Source: Bacteroidia bacterium (GTDB lineage: Bacteria > Bacteroidota > Bacteroidia > Cytophagales > Cyclobacteriaceae). From it: DNA of 13,935 nt. The notes below the pieces were generated by a model. That model was not told the origin of the DNA, ran no database searches, and saw only the letters and a list, made by a program, of their open reading frames with translations. Each line of letters starts with the position of its first letter. Positions within the stretch are counted from its first letter, which is position 1. The stretch spans positions 1-13,935 of the forward strand of contig JAENVX010000258.1 in the NCBI GenBank assembly GCA_016650355.1, in the 5' to 3' direction. This document shows positions 1 to 8,057 of the stretch, piece by piece. The position numbers and the translations under genes were made by a program.

Positions 1-1
1 A

Positions 2-2467
2 AACAAATTGTTCTTTTTTGTGAATATGGAGACTGGTAAGGAGGTTAGACCTGGCCAACTAAATGTGGCAGCGACCACTAGTGCACCTTTTGGAAGTTCA
101 CCAAACATTTCAAGACCATTGGATACAGAACTTGATGCCATTAGCACTTTCTTGAGAACTAATTACAATTATGAAACTGGCCCTTATCAAGGATATGATT
201 TGGAGAGCAGCAATCAACGCTTTGTAACGCGTATCGACTGGAACATTAATCAAAACCATAGGTTCAGTGCCCGCTATAGCCAGGTTGAAAGCAAAAACCC
301 AAGTTTTGTTAGTACATCCAGAAGCCCTATGACTAATTACGCTACTGGTGCAGGACGTACAAACAACAATGCCTTGTGGTTCAAAAACTCTAACTACTAT
401 CAGGAAGCTAATTTTTATTCCTTCGCAGCTGAATTAAACTCATTATTTGGAGGTCGCTTTGCCAACACGTTGCGTTTTTCCTCTACAAACCAGAATGACC
501 CTAGAAGTTCAGACAGCGCTCCTTTCCCATTTGTTGATATTCTTTCAGGAGGAACACCTTTCACTTCTTTTGGATACGAACCATTTACCTTCGGCAACTT
601 ACGCGAAGTAAAGTCATTATCTCTTGTTGATTATGTAACCTGGACATCGGGCATGCATAATTTTACAGCAGGTATTCAGGCAGATATGCAAACGACCAGA
701 AATGGCTTTCAGCGTTTTGCTACCAGCTATTACACCTTTAATTCATGGACTGATTTTACAAGCGGAGCTAATCCTCGTGACTTTGCATACACCTATTCAT
801 TATTGCCCGGATATGAGCAAGCGTTCCCTAGTTTCAAGTTTGCTCAATACTCCGCCTATGCGCAAGATGAAATGTCTATTAATGAAAGATTTAAGCTGAC
901 TGCTGGTATCCGTTTGGATATGCCAACTTATATCGATGTAAAAGAAATTCAAACTCATCCTTTAGTCGCAGCTCTTACTTTCGAAGAGGGCAAAACGGTA
1001 GATACAGGTGTACTTCCAAAAAATCGCTTGATGTTTTCACCTCGTGTAGGATTTAATTGGGATGTGAAGGGAGATCGCTCACTTCAATTACGTGGTGGTA
1101 CAGGAATCTTTACAGGTCGCGTTCCTACCGTTTGGATCGTGGCTCAGTCTGGTGATGCTGGTCTGTTACAAGTTACGCAAACATTCCAGGGCGCTGCCAA
1201 TCTTCCTAGTGCCAGCATGCCTTTTAATCCAGATCCTGCTACTTATCTTCCTGCCACCCAGCCTGCACCCGGTACAGTTATACCAGGTTCGGTTAGCACA
1301 ACAGATCCTGATTTTAAGTTTCCTCAAACATGGAAAACAAGCTTAGCGGTTGACACCAAGTTGCCATTCGGTATAGTTGGTTCGTTAGAAGGAATTATTA
1401 ACAGAGACTTGAATGTAGCGTTCGGTAAAAATGTTAACCTTGCTGATCCAACGGCATTAAATGCATCTGGTTATCCTGACAACCGTGGAATATATCCACT
1501 TGCCAATCGTGATAAATTCATTAACCCATTGACTAATCAAGGACAAGCTGTTGCCAATGGATCTGCAACAGGTACGGCCGCTTTCAATCCAATTGTTCTT
1601 TCTAATGGTTCAAAAGGACATTATTTCTCTCTTTCTGCAAAAGCCGAAAAACAATTTAGAAGTGGGTTCTCAGCAATGGCAGCTTATGTTTACAGCAATG
1701 CAAAAAATCTTTATGATGGAACTGGCGATCAGTTGATCAACACATGGTCAGGTACTCCGATTGTAGGATCGGCAAACAACCCAGGCTTAAGTTATGCAAA
1801 TTATGTTGTGCCAAGCAGAGTGATCGCTTCGCTTACTTATCGCAAGGAATATTTGAGAAACTTGGCATCATCAGTTTCTCTATTCTATGAAGGTTCAATA
1901 CAAGGAAGATTTTCTTACACTTATTCATCTGACTTCAATCGTGATGGTCAAACAAACGATTTGATTTATATCCCTAAAGATGCTTCCGAAATAACGTTCA
2001 CTAATTTCAATTACGGAACTACTGCGGTACCTAATGTTGTAACGGCACAACAACAAAGCGATCTTTTCTTCCAATACATAGCACAAGATGATTATTTGAA
2101 AGAAAATATGGGCAAGTATGCAGAGCGCAACGGAGCAAAAGTGCCTTGGAGAAATCAAATAGATTTTAGATTTGCTCAGGATGTTTTTGTGAATGCAGGT
2201 AAATATCGCAACACGCTTCAGTTTACAGTTGACATCTTTAACCTTGGTAACTTCCTTAACAAAAATTGGGGAATCTATAATCAGGTAAATGCAAGTTCAA
2301 TTTTGGTACCAACCAACTTGAACGCAGTTACACCAGGTGGCACAACTGCTCCTGCATTCAGATTGCAAACCGATAGAGGTAATCCTGCAACTGAAACATT
2401 CCGTCAGAATAACAGTATTTCGTCAACCTACTATATGCAGTTTGGTTTGCGCTATATTTTCAACTAA
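2..2467 (+). CDS. TonB-dependent receptor, Oar-like, 5'-truncated
   Basis: C-terminal part of an outer-membrane TonB-dependent receptor that would take up a large or scarce substrate using TonB/ExbBD energy. The frame is open to the left edge. The first codons read NKLFFFVNME, which resembles the conserved NKLFFFVNYE segment just after the plug in Oar-type receptors. The signal peptide, carboxypeptidase-like domain and plug therefore lie outside the window, and the TTG at position 8 is not a true start. About 820 residues of beta-barrel are visible. They include a YAQDEMSINERFKLTAGIRLD strand pair of the usual 'YAQDEW...GLRLD' kind near residues 280-300, and SPRVGFNWD near 345. A DFNRDGQTND segment near residue 642 looks like a calcium-binding loop. 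A late FTVDIFNLGNFLNKNWG segment is typical of the family. The protein ends in FGLRYIFN, a plausible terminal strand for BAM recognition. The substrate cannot be told from sequence, and no SusD-like partner is present. Confidence 0.9.
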   Translation, partial: NKLFFFVNMETGKEVRPGQLNVAATTSAPFGSSPNISRPLDTELDAISTFLRTNYNYETGPYQGYDLESSNQRFVTRIDWNINQNHRFSARYSQVESKNPSFVSTSRSPMTNYATGAGRTNNNALWFKNSNYYQEANFYSFAAELNSLFGGRFANTLRFSSTNQNDPRSSDSAPFPFVDILSGGTPFTSFGYEPFTFGNLREVKSLSLVDYVTWTSGMHNFTAGIQADMQTTRNGFQRFATSYYTFNSWTDFTSGANPRDFAYTYSLLPGYEQAFPSFKFAQYSAYAQDEMSINERFKLTAGIRLDMPTYIDVKEIQTHPLVAALTFEEGKTVDTGVLPKNRLMFSPRVGFNWDVKGDRSLQLRGGTGIFTGRVPTVWIVAQSGDAGLLQVTQTFQGAANLPSASMPFNPDPATYLPATQPAPGTVIPGSVSTTDPDFKFPQTWKTSLAVDTKLPFGIVGSLEGIINRDLNVAFGKNVNLADPTALNASGYPDNRGIYPLANRDKFINPLTNQGQAVANGSATGTAAFNPIVLSNGSKGHYFSLSAKAEKQFRSGFSAMAAYVYSNAKNLYDGTGDQLINTWSGTPIVGSANNPGLSYANYVVPSRVIASLTYRKEYLRNLASSVSLFYEGSIQGRFSYTYSSDFNRDGQTNDLIYIPKDASEITFTNFNYGTTAVPNVVTAQQQSDLFFQYIAQDDYLKENMGKYAERNGAKVPWRNQIDFRFAQDVFVNAGKYRNTLQFTVDIFNLGNFLNKNWGIYNQVNASSILVPTNLNAVTPGGTTAPAFRLQTDRGNPATETFRQNNSISSTYYMQFGLRYIFN

Positions 2468-2487
2468 TACCTTGTTTTTTATTATTT

Positions 2488-2512
2488 AAAAAGGGGCCTT
2501 CAGGCCTCTTTT
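2488..2512 (+). terminator. Intrinsic terminator after the TonB receptor
   Basis: About 20 bases after the receptor stop, GGGGCC and GGCCTC form a GC-rich stem around a TTCA loop. A-rich and T-rich flanks (AAAA/TTTT) extend it, with one G-T pair. The T tract after the stem is short but present. It separates the receptor from the downstream transglycosylase gene. Confidence 0.75.
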
Positions 2513-2549
2513 CATTTACATTTACAAAGAGTTTGACTACTTTCAACAT

Positions 2550-3977
2550 ATGGCCAAACATATTGTTGCCTGTAGTCTTCTGGTTTGCCTTCTTGTTGCA
2601 CCCTGTTGCAATCGTCCTGAAAAAGAATCTTTTGCTACCGAATCACGCGTAAATCTGGATCTCGATGAAATAGTTATACGTGGCTACATCAATGCACTAG
2701 TTGATAATAATTCCACCAGTTACTTCATCTATCGTGGAAGGCCAATGGGATATGAGTATGAGTTACTGGAGCGTTTTGCTAGTTATTTGAAGGTTGAGTT
2801 AAAGATCAAATTAATTGCCAGCATCGAGGAAGCCATAGACCTTCTTAACAAAGGACAAGGTGATGTAATTGCCTTTCCCTTGACAATTACAAAAGAACGT
2901 ACAAACTACGTTGCTTTTTCGAATACACATTATAATACCTACCAAGTATTAATTCAAAAAAAGCCCGACAACTGGAACGCCAATCCTCACCTGGCTGAAA
3001 AAAAGCTTATTCGTAATCCGGCTGATCTAATCGGAAAGGAAATTTATGTTAAGAAAGGTTCAGCCTTTAAAGACAGACTTGAAAATCTATCAGATGAGAT
3101 AGGCGGAGAAATAATCATCCGCGAAGACTCTGCCGACAGCGAAACAGAAGCACTGATAGAAAAGGTTGCAACAGGTGAAATTCCTTTAACCGTTAATGAT
3201 CAAACTATCGCGATGGTCAATGCTTCCTATTATCCGGAGATTGATGTCAAAACTGTTTTGAGTTTGCCGCAACAAATTGCCTGGGCCGTGAGAAATAATT
3301 CTCCCAAAATGTTAGAATCTCTTAACAAATGGCTGAGTGGCGTAAAAAAGACCGGCACCTTCAACGTGATCTTCAAAAAATATTTCAATAGCCCACGTAC
3401 TTCATTAAAACGAGCGAATAGTGACTTCTCTTCTCTTGGTGGAAATAAGCTTTCTCCATACGATGAGTATATCAAGGAAGCAGCAAATTTACTTGCGTGG
3501 GATTGGCGATTGGTTGCATCCGTAATGTATCAGGAATCTAATTTCGATCCGGGGGCGCAATCATGGGCGGGCGCAAGTGGGCTGATGCAACTTATGCCTG
3601 AAACAGCAGAACAATTTGGAGTCAATAACATTTTTGATCCTGGTCAGAATATTAAGGCTGGCGCCCAGTTTCTAAAATACCTAGACAATCAATGGGCAAA
3701 ATCCATCAATGATCCGGGTGAAAGATTAAAATTTGTATTGGCCTCTTACAATGTTGGGCTTTCTCACGTGCTTGATGCTCGCAATCTCACAAAGAAATAT
3801 GGAAGGAATCCAACCTTGTGGGATAATAATGTAGAGTATTATCTTCTTCAAAAATCAAATCCAAAATATTATCGTGATGATGTTGCAGTGGCTGGGTTTT
3901 GCAGGTGTACTGGGCCGGTTAAGTATGTGAAGGAAGTGTTACAGCGATATGAAGAGTACAAGATTCACATTCCTTAG
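2550..3977 (+). CDS. mltF: MltF-type lytic murein transglycosylase, solute-binding domain plus SLT domain
   Basis: Predicted exported enzyme that cleaves peptidoglycan to give 1,6-anhydromuramoyl products. The 475 residues have the two-part MltF build. A signal sequence covers about residues 1-19. A family-3 solute-binding-like domain (about 40-280, with GYEYELLERFA at 67) is probably regulatory in MltF proteins. A lysozyme-like SLT domain follows (about 303-460). It carries the catalytic Glu329 in MYQESNF, the GASGLMQLMP motif at 341-350 and ASYNVG at 399-404. The length is close to that of E. coli MltF. The N-terminus is lipoprotein-like, but the would-be lipobox is V-A-P-C followed by a second Cys, with an unfavourable Pro before Cys19, so lipidation is likely but not certain. 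It stands alone after a terminator, converges on kmo, and no obvious functional partner is nearby. It is not a plain ABC-transporter binding protein, because the SLT half is complete. Confidence 0.9.
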   Translation: MAKHIVACSLLVCLLVAPCCNRPEKESFATESRVNLDLDEIVIRGYINALVDNNSTSYFIYRGRPMGYEYELLERFASYLKVELKIKLIASIEEAIDLLNKGQGDVIAFPLTITKERTNYVAFSNTHYNTYQVLIQKKPDNWNANPHLAEKKLIRNPADLIGKEIYVKKGSAFKDRLENLSDEIGGEIIIREDSADSETEALIEKVATGEIPLTVNDQTIAMVNASYYPEIDVKTVLSLPQQIAWAVRNNSPKMLESLNKWLSGVKKTGTFNVIFKKYFNSPRTSLKRANSDFSSLGGNKLSPYDEYIKEAANLLAWDWRLVASVMYQESNFDPGAQSWAGASGLMQLMPETAEQFGVNNIFDPGQNIKAGAQFLKYLDNQWAKSINDPGERLKFVLASYNVGLSHVLDARNLTKKYGRNPTLWDNNVEYYLLQKSNPKYYRDDVAVAGFCRCTGPVKYVKEVLQRYEEYKIHIP

Positions 3978-4020
3978 GAATTAATACATTGTACGTTGGT
4001 CGTGGAATGAGAAAATCCAA

Positions 4021-5361
4021 TCAACGAGATAATTTTGCCACAATGTTTTCAAAGTCTAAGTTCTGCCAGCAGGATTCGATCGCTGGAATTACCATCACTT
4101 CATCCATTATCTTTTTTTGCTTTTGTCCAATGGACATGGCATCTGAATAGCGGATTTGATCATAAAAGGTAACCATCGAATATAGAGGAATCCATTGCTT
4201 GGGAAATAATTCATGAAGCTCTGCTTCGATTTTTTTTCTAAGCAAAAAATCAGCGTCAGCAACTAAATCGCGCATCTCAATAAAATTATCTAATGCCAAC
4301 TGCGCAATGGCCTCAGCATCTGGTTTGCGTAAATCCTGAAATTGCGGAAGCACGATATTCCAATCATCGTTGTTTTTATCCAGAAGTTGATTCATGATTC
4401 TGCAATCTTCGAAGCCGGCATTCATGCCTTGTCCGAAAAATGGAACGATGGCATGAGCGGCATCTCCAATCAATAACGTTTTGTTTCTCAGCCACGGAAA
4501 ACATTTGACTGTAATCAAGGATGAGGCTGGGTTTTTCTGAAAGTCAGAAAGCAGTTCGGGCATTAGCGCTACCGCATCAGGAAATTCCTTCTGGAAAAAA
4601 TCAATTATATTACTATCTGTTTTAAGATTATCGAAAGATAGTGGGCCGCTAAATGGAAAGAATAAAGTACAGGTAAAACTGCCATCAATATTCGGAAGCG
4701 CAATCATCATAAAACTTTCTCGCGGCCATATGTGTAATGCGTTTTTCTCCAGTTGAAAGGCACCTTTGCTCGCAGGAATATGAAGCTCTTTATAACCCTG
4801 ATCAATATAATCATGAGAGTAATCAAATCTGTCCGTAAGCTGAAACACACCTCGCACCGCTGAGAAGGCGCCATCGGCACCAATAATAATATCGAATTTT
4901 TTATTGATTGTCGACTGTTGACTGACATTTACATTGATTACCGTTTCCCCGAGGTTTACATTCCCCACATGATGATCAAAGAAAAACTCAACGCCTAATT
5001 TTTCGGCCTCATCTATCAAGGCTTCGTTAAGAGCACCCCGCGAAACGGAATTAATAAATTGCCCTTGCTTTCCATAAGGTTGAAAAGACAACCTCCCCTG
5101 AATGTCGTGCATCATTCGGCCGTTCATGGGGATAGTGATTTTCTTGATGGCATCTGCCATTCCAATTTCTTCCAAAGCTCGTATTCCTCGATTGCTTAGG
5201 GCCAGATTGATTGATCGTCCTACATCTATGGTATGCTTTCTCATATCCGGCCTTCTTTCGAAAACAGAAATCCTATAACCTCGATTAGCTAAGTAGATGG
5301 AAAGTAATGAGCCAACTAATCCTGCTCCAACGATGGCAACGGTTTGATTTTTTGTTGACAT
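4021..5361 (-). CDS. kmo: Kynurenine 3-monooxygenase
   Basis: FAD-dependent, NADPH-using aromatic hydroxylase that converts L-kynurenine to 3-hydroxykynurenine. The 446 residues show an N-terminal Rossmann motif GAGLVGS at 12-18, the DG motif IGADGAFSAVR near 160-170, and the second FAD motif GDAAHAIVPFFGQGMNAGFEDC near 299-320. Arg82 in NGRMMHD and Tyr96 in QPYGK fit the conserved substrate-binding Arg and Tyr of KMO enzymes, as does the YSMVTFYDQIRY segment near 395-405. There is no C-terminal membrane anchor of the mitochondrial kind, so it should be cytosolic. The chosen start is the ATG at 5361, which overlaps the kynU stop as TGATG and suggests translational coupling. A TTG one codon earlier is possible but less likely. 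It is the last gene of the haaO-kynU-kmo unit. Confidence 0.95.
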   Translation of the reverse strand: MSTKNQTVAIVGAGLVGSLLSIYLANRGYRISVFERRPDMRKHTIDVGRSINLALSNRGIRALEEIGMADAIKKITIPMNGRMMHDIQGRLSFQPYGKQGQFINSVSRGALNEALIDEAEKLGVEFFFDHHVGNVNLGETVINVNVSQQSTINKKFDIIIGADGAFSAVRGVFQLTDRFDYSHDYIDQGYKELHIPASKGAFQLEKNALHIWPRESFMMIALPNIDGSFTCTLFFPFSGPLSFDNLKTDSNIIDFFQKEFPDAVALMPELLSDFQKNPASSLITVKCFPWLRNKTLLIGDAAHAIVPFFGQGMNAGFEDCRIMNQLLDKNNDDWNIVLPQFQDLRKPDAEAIAQLALDNFIEMRDLVADADFLLRKKIEAELHELFPKQWIPLYSMVTFYDQIRYSDAMSIGQKQKKIMDEVMVIPAIESCWQNLDFENIVAKLSR

Positions 5362-6629
5362 CAAGATAATGCCCTTTTAAAAATCTCACTAAATCGGAAT
5401 ACTTCCACAAACCTATTGTATAGCGGCACGGGAGTAATTCTTATCACATCGGGTTCTCTCCAATCCGCTAATACCCTCGCCTTCATTAGTTTATCAAATA
5501 TTTTTCGTCCATGTTGTTTCATTAAAATTGACAACTGACAACCTCTATCTTTTGGATTGGACGGTGTAATGATTGAAAAGTGTTTCCCATCCGGATCAAC
5601 CATCTTCAATAAAAATTCCAAGTAGCCAGTAAGTAGAATACTTTTCTTTCTTAGATTTTTTATCCCAGCTTGTTGAAAAATATCAAGGGATGCTAACTGT
5701 GCCGCCCCCGATAAAACAGGAAAGTTTGAGAGCTGCCATCCGTCTGCACCAGACATTGGTTTAAATCCTTTTCTCATTTGAAAACGTTCTTGTACATCGT
5801 GACCCCACCACCCGGCTAATCGGGGTAGATCAAAATTTGTTGCGTGCTTCTGATGAACGAAAATTCCACCTATTCCACCTGGGCCAGAGTTCAAATATTT
5901 GTAACTGCACCAAACTGCAAAGTCCACGTTGTGCTTATGAAGAGATAGTGGCACATTACCAACAGCATGGGCCAGGTCAAAACCAACGTAAGCGCCAGCC
6001 TTGTGGCCAGCATCTGTGATTTTTTTAATGTCAAAAAATTGGCCGGTATAATATTGAACGGCTCCAAAAATAACGAGGGCCAATTCTTCCGAATGCGCTT
6101 CAATGCTCTTTATGATATCTTCCGTTCGCAAGGTCAGTTCACCTGGTCTCGGTTGCAATTCCACCAGAGCAACTTTAGGATCTAGCTTATGAAATTTCAA
6201 CTGGGTCTCAAATGCATATTGATCAGAAGAAAATGCGCCAGCTTCTGTAATGATCTTAAAGCGTTTCGCAGTAGGACGATAGAAGGAAGTCATCATCAAA
6301 TGCAAGTTGACGGTAAGCTGGTTCATGGCTACTACTTCAATAGGCTTAGCCCCAACTATTTGTGCCAATGCTTTCTTGCTAAATTTATGGTAATGAAGCC
6401 ATGGTCTCTTTGCATCAAAGTGTCCTTCAACTCCAAGTTGTGCCCAATCTTCCAATTCATCGGTGATAAATTTTAAGGTTGACTTTGGCTGAAGACCGAG
6501 TGAGTTTCCTGTGAAATACAAAGTTTCTTTTCCTAATATTTTAGGGAGATGAAACTTCGACCGAAAAGATTTTAGGGGATCAACCTGATCCAGTTTACGG
6601 GCAAAAGAAATTGTATTTTGGAATCTCAT
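5361..6629 (-). CDS. kynU: Kynureninase
   Basis: PLP-dependent hydrolase that splits 3-hydroxykynurenine (or kynurenine) into 3-hydroxyanthranilate (or anthranilate) and alanine. The 422 residues match the usual family length. The Schiff-base lysine is Lys244 in WCSYKYLNSGPGG. Asp218 and His221 in FDLAHAVGN contact the cofactor. GAFSSDQYA (131-139) carries the Phe/Asp that stack on and bind PLP. TGNSLGLQP (40-48), WWGH (274-277) and the Arg397 of VIRITP, a probable substrate-carboxylate ligand, are also present. With kmo and haaO in the same unit, 3-hydroxykynurenine is the natural substrate. The gene starts 24 bases after haaO and its TGA overlaps the kmo ATG by one base. Confidence 0.96.
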   Translation of the reverse strand: MRFQNTISFARKLDQVDPLKSFRSKFHLPKILGKETLYFTGNSLGLQPKSTLKFITDELEDWAQLGVEGHFDAKRPWLHYHKFSKKALAQIVGAKPIEVVAMNQLTVNLHLMMTSFYRPTAKRFKIITEAGAFSSDQYAFETQLKFHKLDPKVALVELQPRPGELTLRTEDIIKSIEAHSEELALVIFGAVQYYTGQFFDIKKITDAGHKAGAYVGFDLAHAVGNVPLSLHKHNVDFAVWCSYKYLNSGPGGIGGIFVHQKHATNFDLPRLAGWWGHDVQERFQMRKGFKPMSGADGWQLSNFPVLSGAAQLASLDIFQQAGIKNLRKKSILLTGYLEFLLKMVDPDGKHFSIITPSNPKDRGCQLSILMKQHGRKIFDKLMKARVLADWREPDVIRITPVPLYNRFVEVFRFSEIFKRALS

Positions 6630-6653
6630 ACAAGGCCGCTACCAATGCACTCC

Positions 6654-7181
6654 TTAAACAAATCGTGGGTCCGCTACCATTACAGTGCCGCAGTTCTTGC
6701 ACGTGCGAAATTCCTGTGACCCATAGAAGTCGCGAAAGCGTGGGATAAAATCTTTTTCTATGTTGTTTAGATGGAATTTATACTCATGCAACTTATGGTT
6801 GCAACTTTCGCAGAACCAAATAAGTCCATCATCTTCTTTGGCCTCACGCTTGCATTCAATCACGAGACCAATTGTATTAGCAGGACGTATAGGTGAGTGC
6901 GGAACTCTGGCAGGTAATAAAAACATATCACCCTCGTTTAACGCAATGGCTACTGCATTCCCGTCTTCCTGAATGTTGACCGTAATACTACCTTCCAATT
7001 GATAGTACAATTCTTCGGTTTCGTTATAATGATAATCTTTGCGAGCATTCGGACCAGCCACAATCATTACAATATAATCGCCTGCATCGGCATATAAATT
7101 TTTATTGCCAACGGGGGGCTTCAATAACGCTCGGTTATCGGTAATCCATTGTTTCAGATTAAAAGGTCTGCGAATAGCCAT
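6654..7181 (-). CDS. haaO: 3-hydroxyanthranilate 3,4-dioxygenase
   Basis: Cupin-fold, non-heme Fe(II) dioxygenase that opens 3-hydroxyanthranilate to 2-amino-3-carboxymuconate 6-semialdehyde (ACMS). ACMS closes by itself to quinolinate. The 175 residues carry every expected site: iron ligands His51, Glu57 and His95, and substrate residues Arg47, Arg99 and Glu110. The numbering is the same as I recall for the Cupriavidus enzyme. The C-terminal extension keeps a rubredoxin-like second metal site, Cys124-x-x-Cys127 and Cys161-x-x-Cys164, which is typical of the bacterial form and absent from the vertebrate form. It is the first gene of the minus-strand unit, and its start lies about 35 bases from a -7-like element. 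Also called nbaC when part of nitrobenzoate degradation. Confidence 0.96.
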   Translation of the reverse strand: MAIRRPFNLKQWITDNRALLKPPVGNKNLYADAGDYIVMIVAGPNARKDYHYNETEELYYQLEGSITVNIQEDGNAVAIALNEGDMFLLPARVPHSPIRPANTIGLVIECKREAKEDDGLIWFCESCNHKLHEYKFHLNNIEKDFIPRFRDFYGSQEFRTCKNCGTVMVADPRFV

Positions 7182-7215
7182 AACTCAACAGGGTAAGGTC
7201 AATGTATTAAGATGC

Positions 7216-7223
7216 TAAAGTTA
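7216..7223 (-). promoter_or_regulatory. Candidate -7 element for haaO-kynU-kmo
   Basis: On the minus strand this reads TAACTTTA, one mismatch from the Bacteroidota -7 consensus TAnnTTTG. It lies about 35 bases upstream of the haaO ATG and begins two bases from the edge of the 16-bp palindrome. I see no convincing -33 TTG, so the call rests on position and the single element. Confidence 0.4.
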
Positions 7224-7225
7224 GT

Positions 7226-7241
7226 AAAGAACATGTTCTTT
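7226..7241. promoter_or_regulatory. Perfect 16-bp palindrome, candidate operator
   Basis: AAAGAACATGTTCTTT is a perfect dyad in the 83-base gap between the divergent haaO and SDR genes. It sits between the two outward-facing -7-like elements, one base from one and two from the other. A protein bound here would cover the spacer of both promoters. No regulator gene is visible in the window, so the binding factor is unknown. Confidence 0.55.
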
Positions 7242-7242
7242 T

Positions 7243-7250
7243 TATATTTG
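7243..7250 (+). promoter_or_regulatory. Candidate -7 element for the SDR-aldehyde dehydrogenase unit
   Basis: TATATTTG is an exact match to the Bacteroidota sigma-70 -7 consensus TAnnTTTG. It lies 14 bases before the SDR start codon, which would give a very short leader of under about 10 bases. A clear -33 TTG is lacking; TTAG at 7221-7224 is the nearest sequence at the expected distance. The upstream half of the promoter is occupied by the palindrome. Confidence 0.5.
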
Positions 7251-7264
7251 TCTAAAATTGAATT

Positions 7265-8053
7265 ATGAATCTGGATTTAACTGGTAAACGGGCAATTGTC
7301 TGTGGCAGCACACAAGGGATTGGAAAAGCTTCTGCGATCGAGCTCGCATTATTGGGCGCTAGCATTACGCTTGTGGCTCGCGACAAGGAAAAACTTAAAA
7401 CAGTTTTAAAAGAAATACCCTCACCAAATCCAAAGCAAGCACACACTTATTTGGTTATAGATTTCAATTTTCCTGATAATCTCAAAGTTGCTATTGAAAA
7501 GTACGCGGGGAAAGAAACTGTTCACATACTGATTAACAATACTGGGGGGCCACCTGCTGGTTCTGTTTTGGATGCAACAACGGATGAATTTATCCATGCC
7601 TTTTCCAATCATCTTCTTTGTAACCAGATTTTAGTGCAAGCGCTAGTGCCGAAAATGAAAAAAGCAGGCTATGGAAGAATTATTAATATTATTTCTACTT
7701 CCGTTAAGGTCCCCATTAGAGGGCTGGGTGTTTCCAACAGCATTCGCGGTGCCGTAGCAAATTGGTCGAAGACACTTTCGAATGAGGTGGGTCCATTTGG
7801 GATAACTGTAAATAATGTTTTGCCTGGTACTGCCATGACGGGACGGCTGGAGTCCATCCTGAAAACTAAAGCAGAAAAATCTAATAAGACATTTGAAGAA
7901 GCAAAGAAGGAAATGATTTCTGAAATTCCTGTCGGCAGAATTGCAGATGCTTCTGAAGTAGCCGCAGCCGTTGCCTTTTTGGCAACCCCGGCAGCAGGGT
8001 ATATCAATGGTATCAACGTACCAGTAGATGGCGGAAGGACTGGAAGTTTATGA
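7265..8053 (+). CDS. Atypical short-chain dehydrogenase/reductase (SDR) lacking the YxxxK pair
   Basis: Rossmann-fold SDR of 262 residues, probably cytosolic, reaction unknown. The cofactor motif is CGSTQGIG (13-20) with the usual TGxxxGIG spacing, and the basic VAR after strand 2 (37-39) suggests NADP(H). The structural NNTGG is at 91-95. The active-site serine is in IISTS (about 144). Thirteen residues on, where Tyr belongs, there is Ser157, and the catalytic Lys position is Arg161 (in GVSNSIRGAVANW). The C-terminal half (NNVLPGTAMTGR, INGINVPVDGG) is normal. SDR subgroups resembling beta-ketoacyl-ACP reductases but with an SNxxR motif are known, so this is a natural variant and not random decay. 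The intact frame and conserved fold argue for function. It leads the plus-strand unit, divergent from haaO, which points to kynurenine or muconate-semialdehyde metabolism. It may be a reductase with altered chemistry, an isomerase, or a non-catalytic binding protein. Confidence 0.85.
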   Translation: MNLDLTGKRAIVCGSTQGIGKASAIELALLGASITLVARDKEKLKTVLKEIPSPNPKQAHTYLVIDFNFPDNLKVAIEKYAGKETVHILINNTGGPPAGSVLDATTDEFIHAFSNHLLCNQILVQALVPKMKKAGYGRIINIISTSVKVPIRGLGVSNSIRGAVANWSKTLSNEVGPFGITVNNVLPGTAMTGRLESILKTKAEKSNKTFEEAKKEMISEIPVGRIADASEVAAAVAFLATPAAGYINGINVPVDGGRTGSL

Positions 8054-8057
8054 AACT

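Noticed and set aside
8..10. TTG at position 8 as the start of the TonB receptor
   Set aside because: The frame is open to the window edge, and the sequence there matches the interior of Oar-like receptors, so the gene begins outside the window.
3978..4020. Terminator between the convergent mltF and kmo genes
   Set aside because: The 43-base gap shows no convincing stem with a T tract on either strand.
5362..5364. TTG start for kmo one codon upstream of the ATG
   Set aside because: The ATG at 5361 gives the neat TGATG overlap with kynU and a normal N-terminus. The TTG adds only one residue and is a rare start.
7226..7241. The palindrome as an intrinsic terminator
   Set aside because: No gene ends into it from either side. 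Both neighbours start away from it, which fits an operator better.
7669..8016. 115-codon open frame on the minus strand opposite the SDR gene
   Set aside because: It lies wholly antisense to a well-supported SDR gene and has no recognisable domain. It is a coding shadow.
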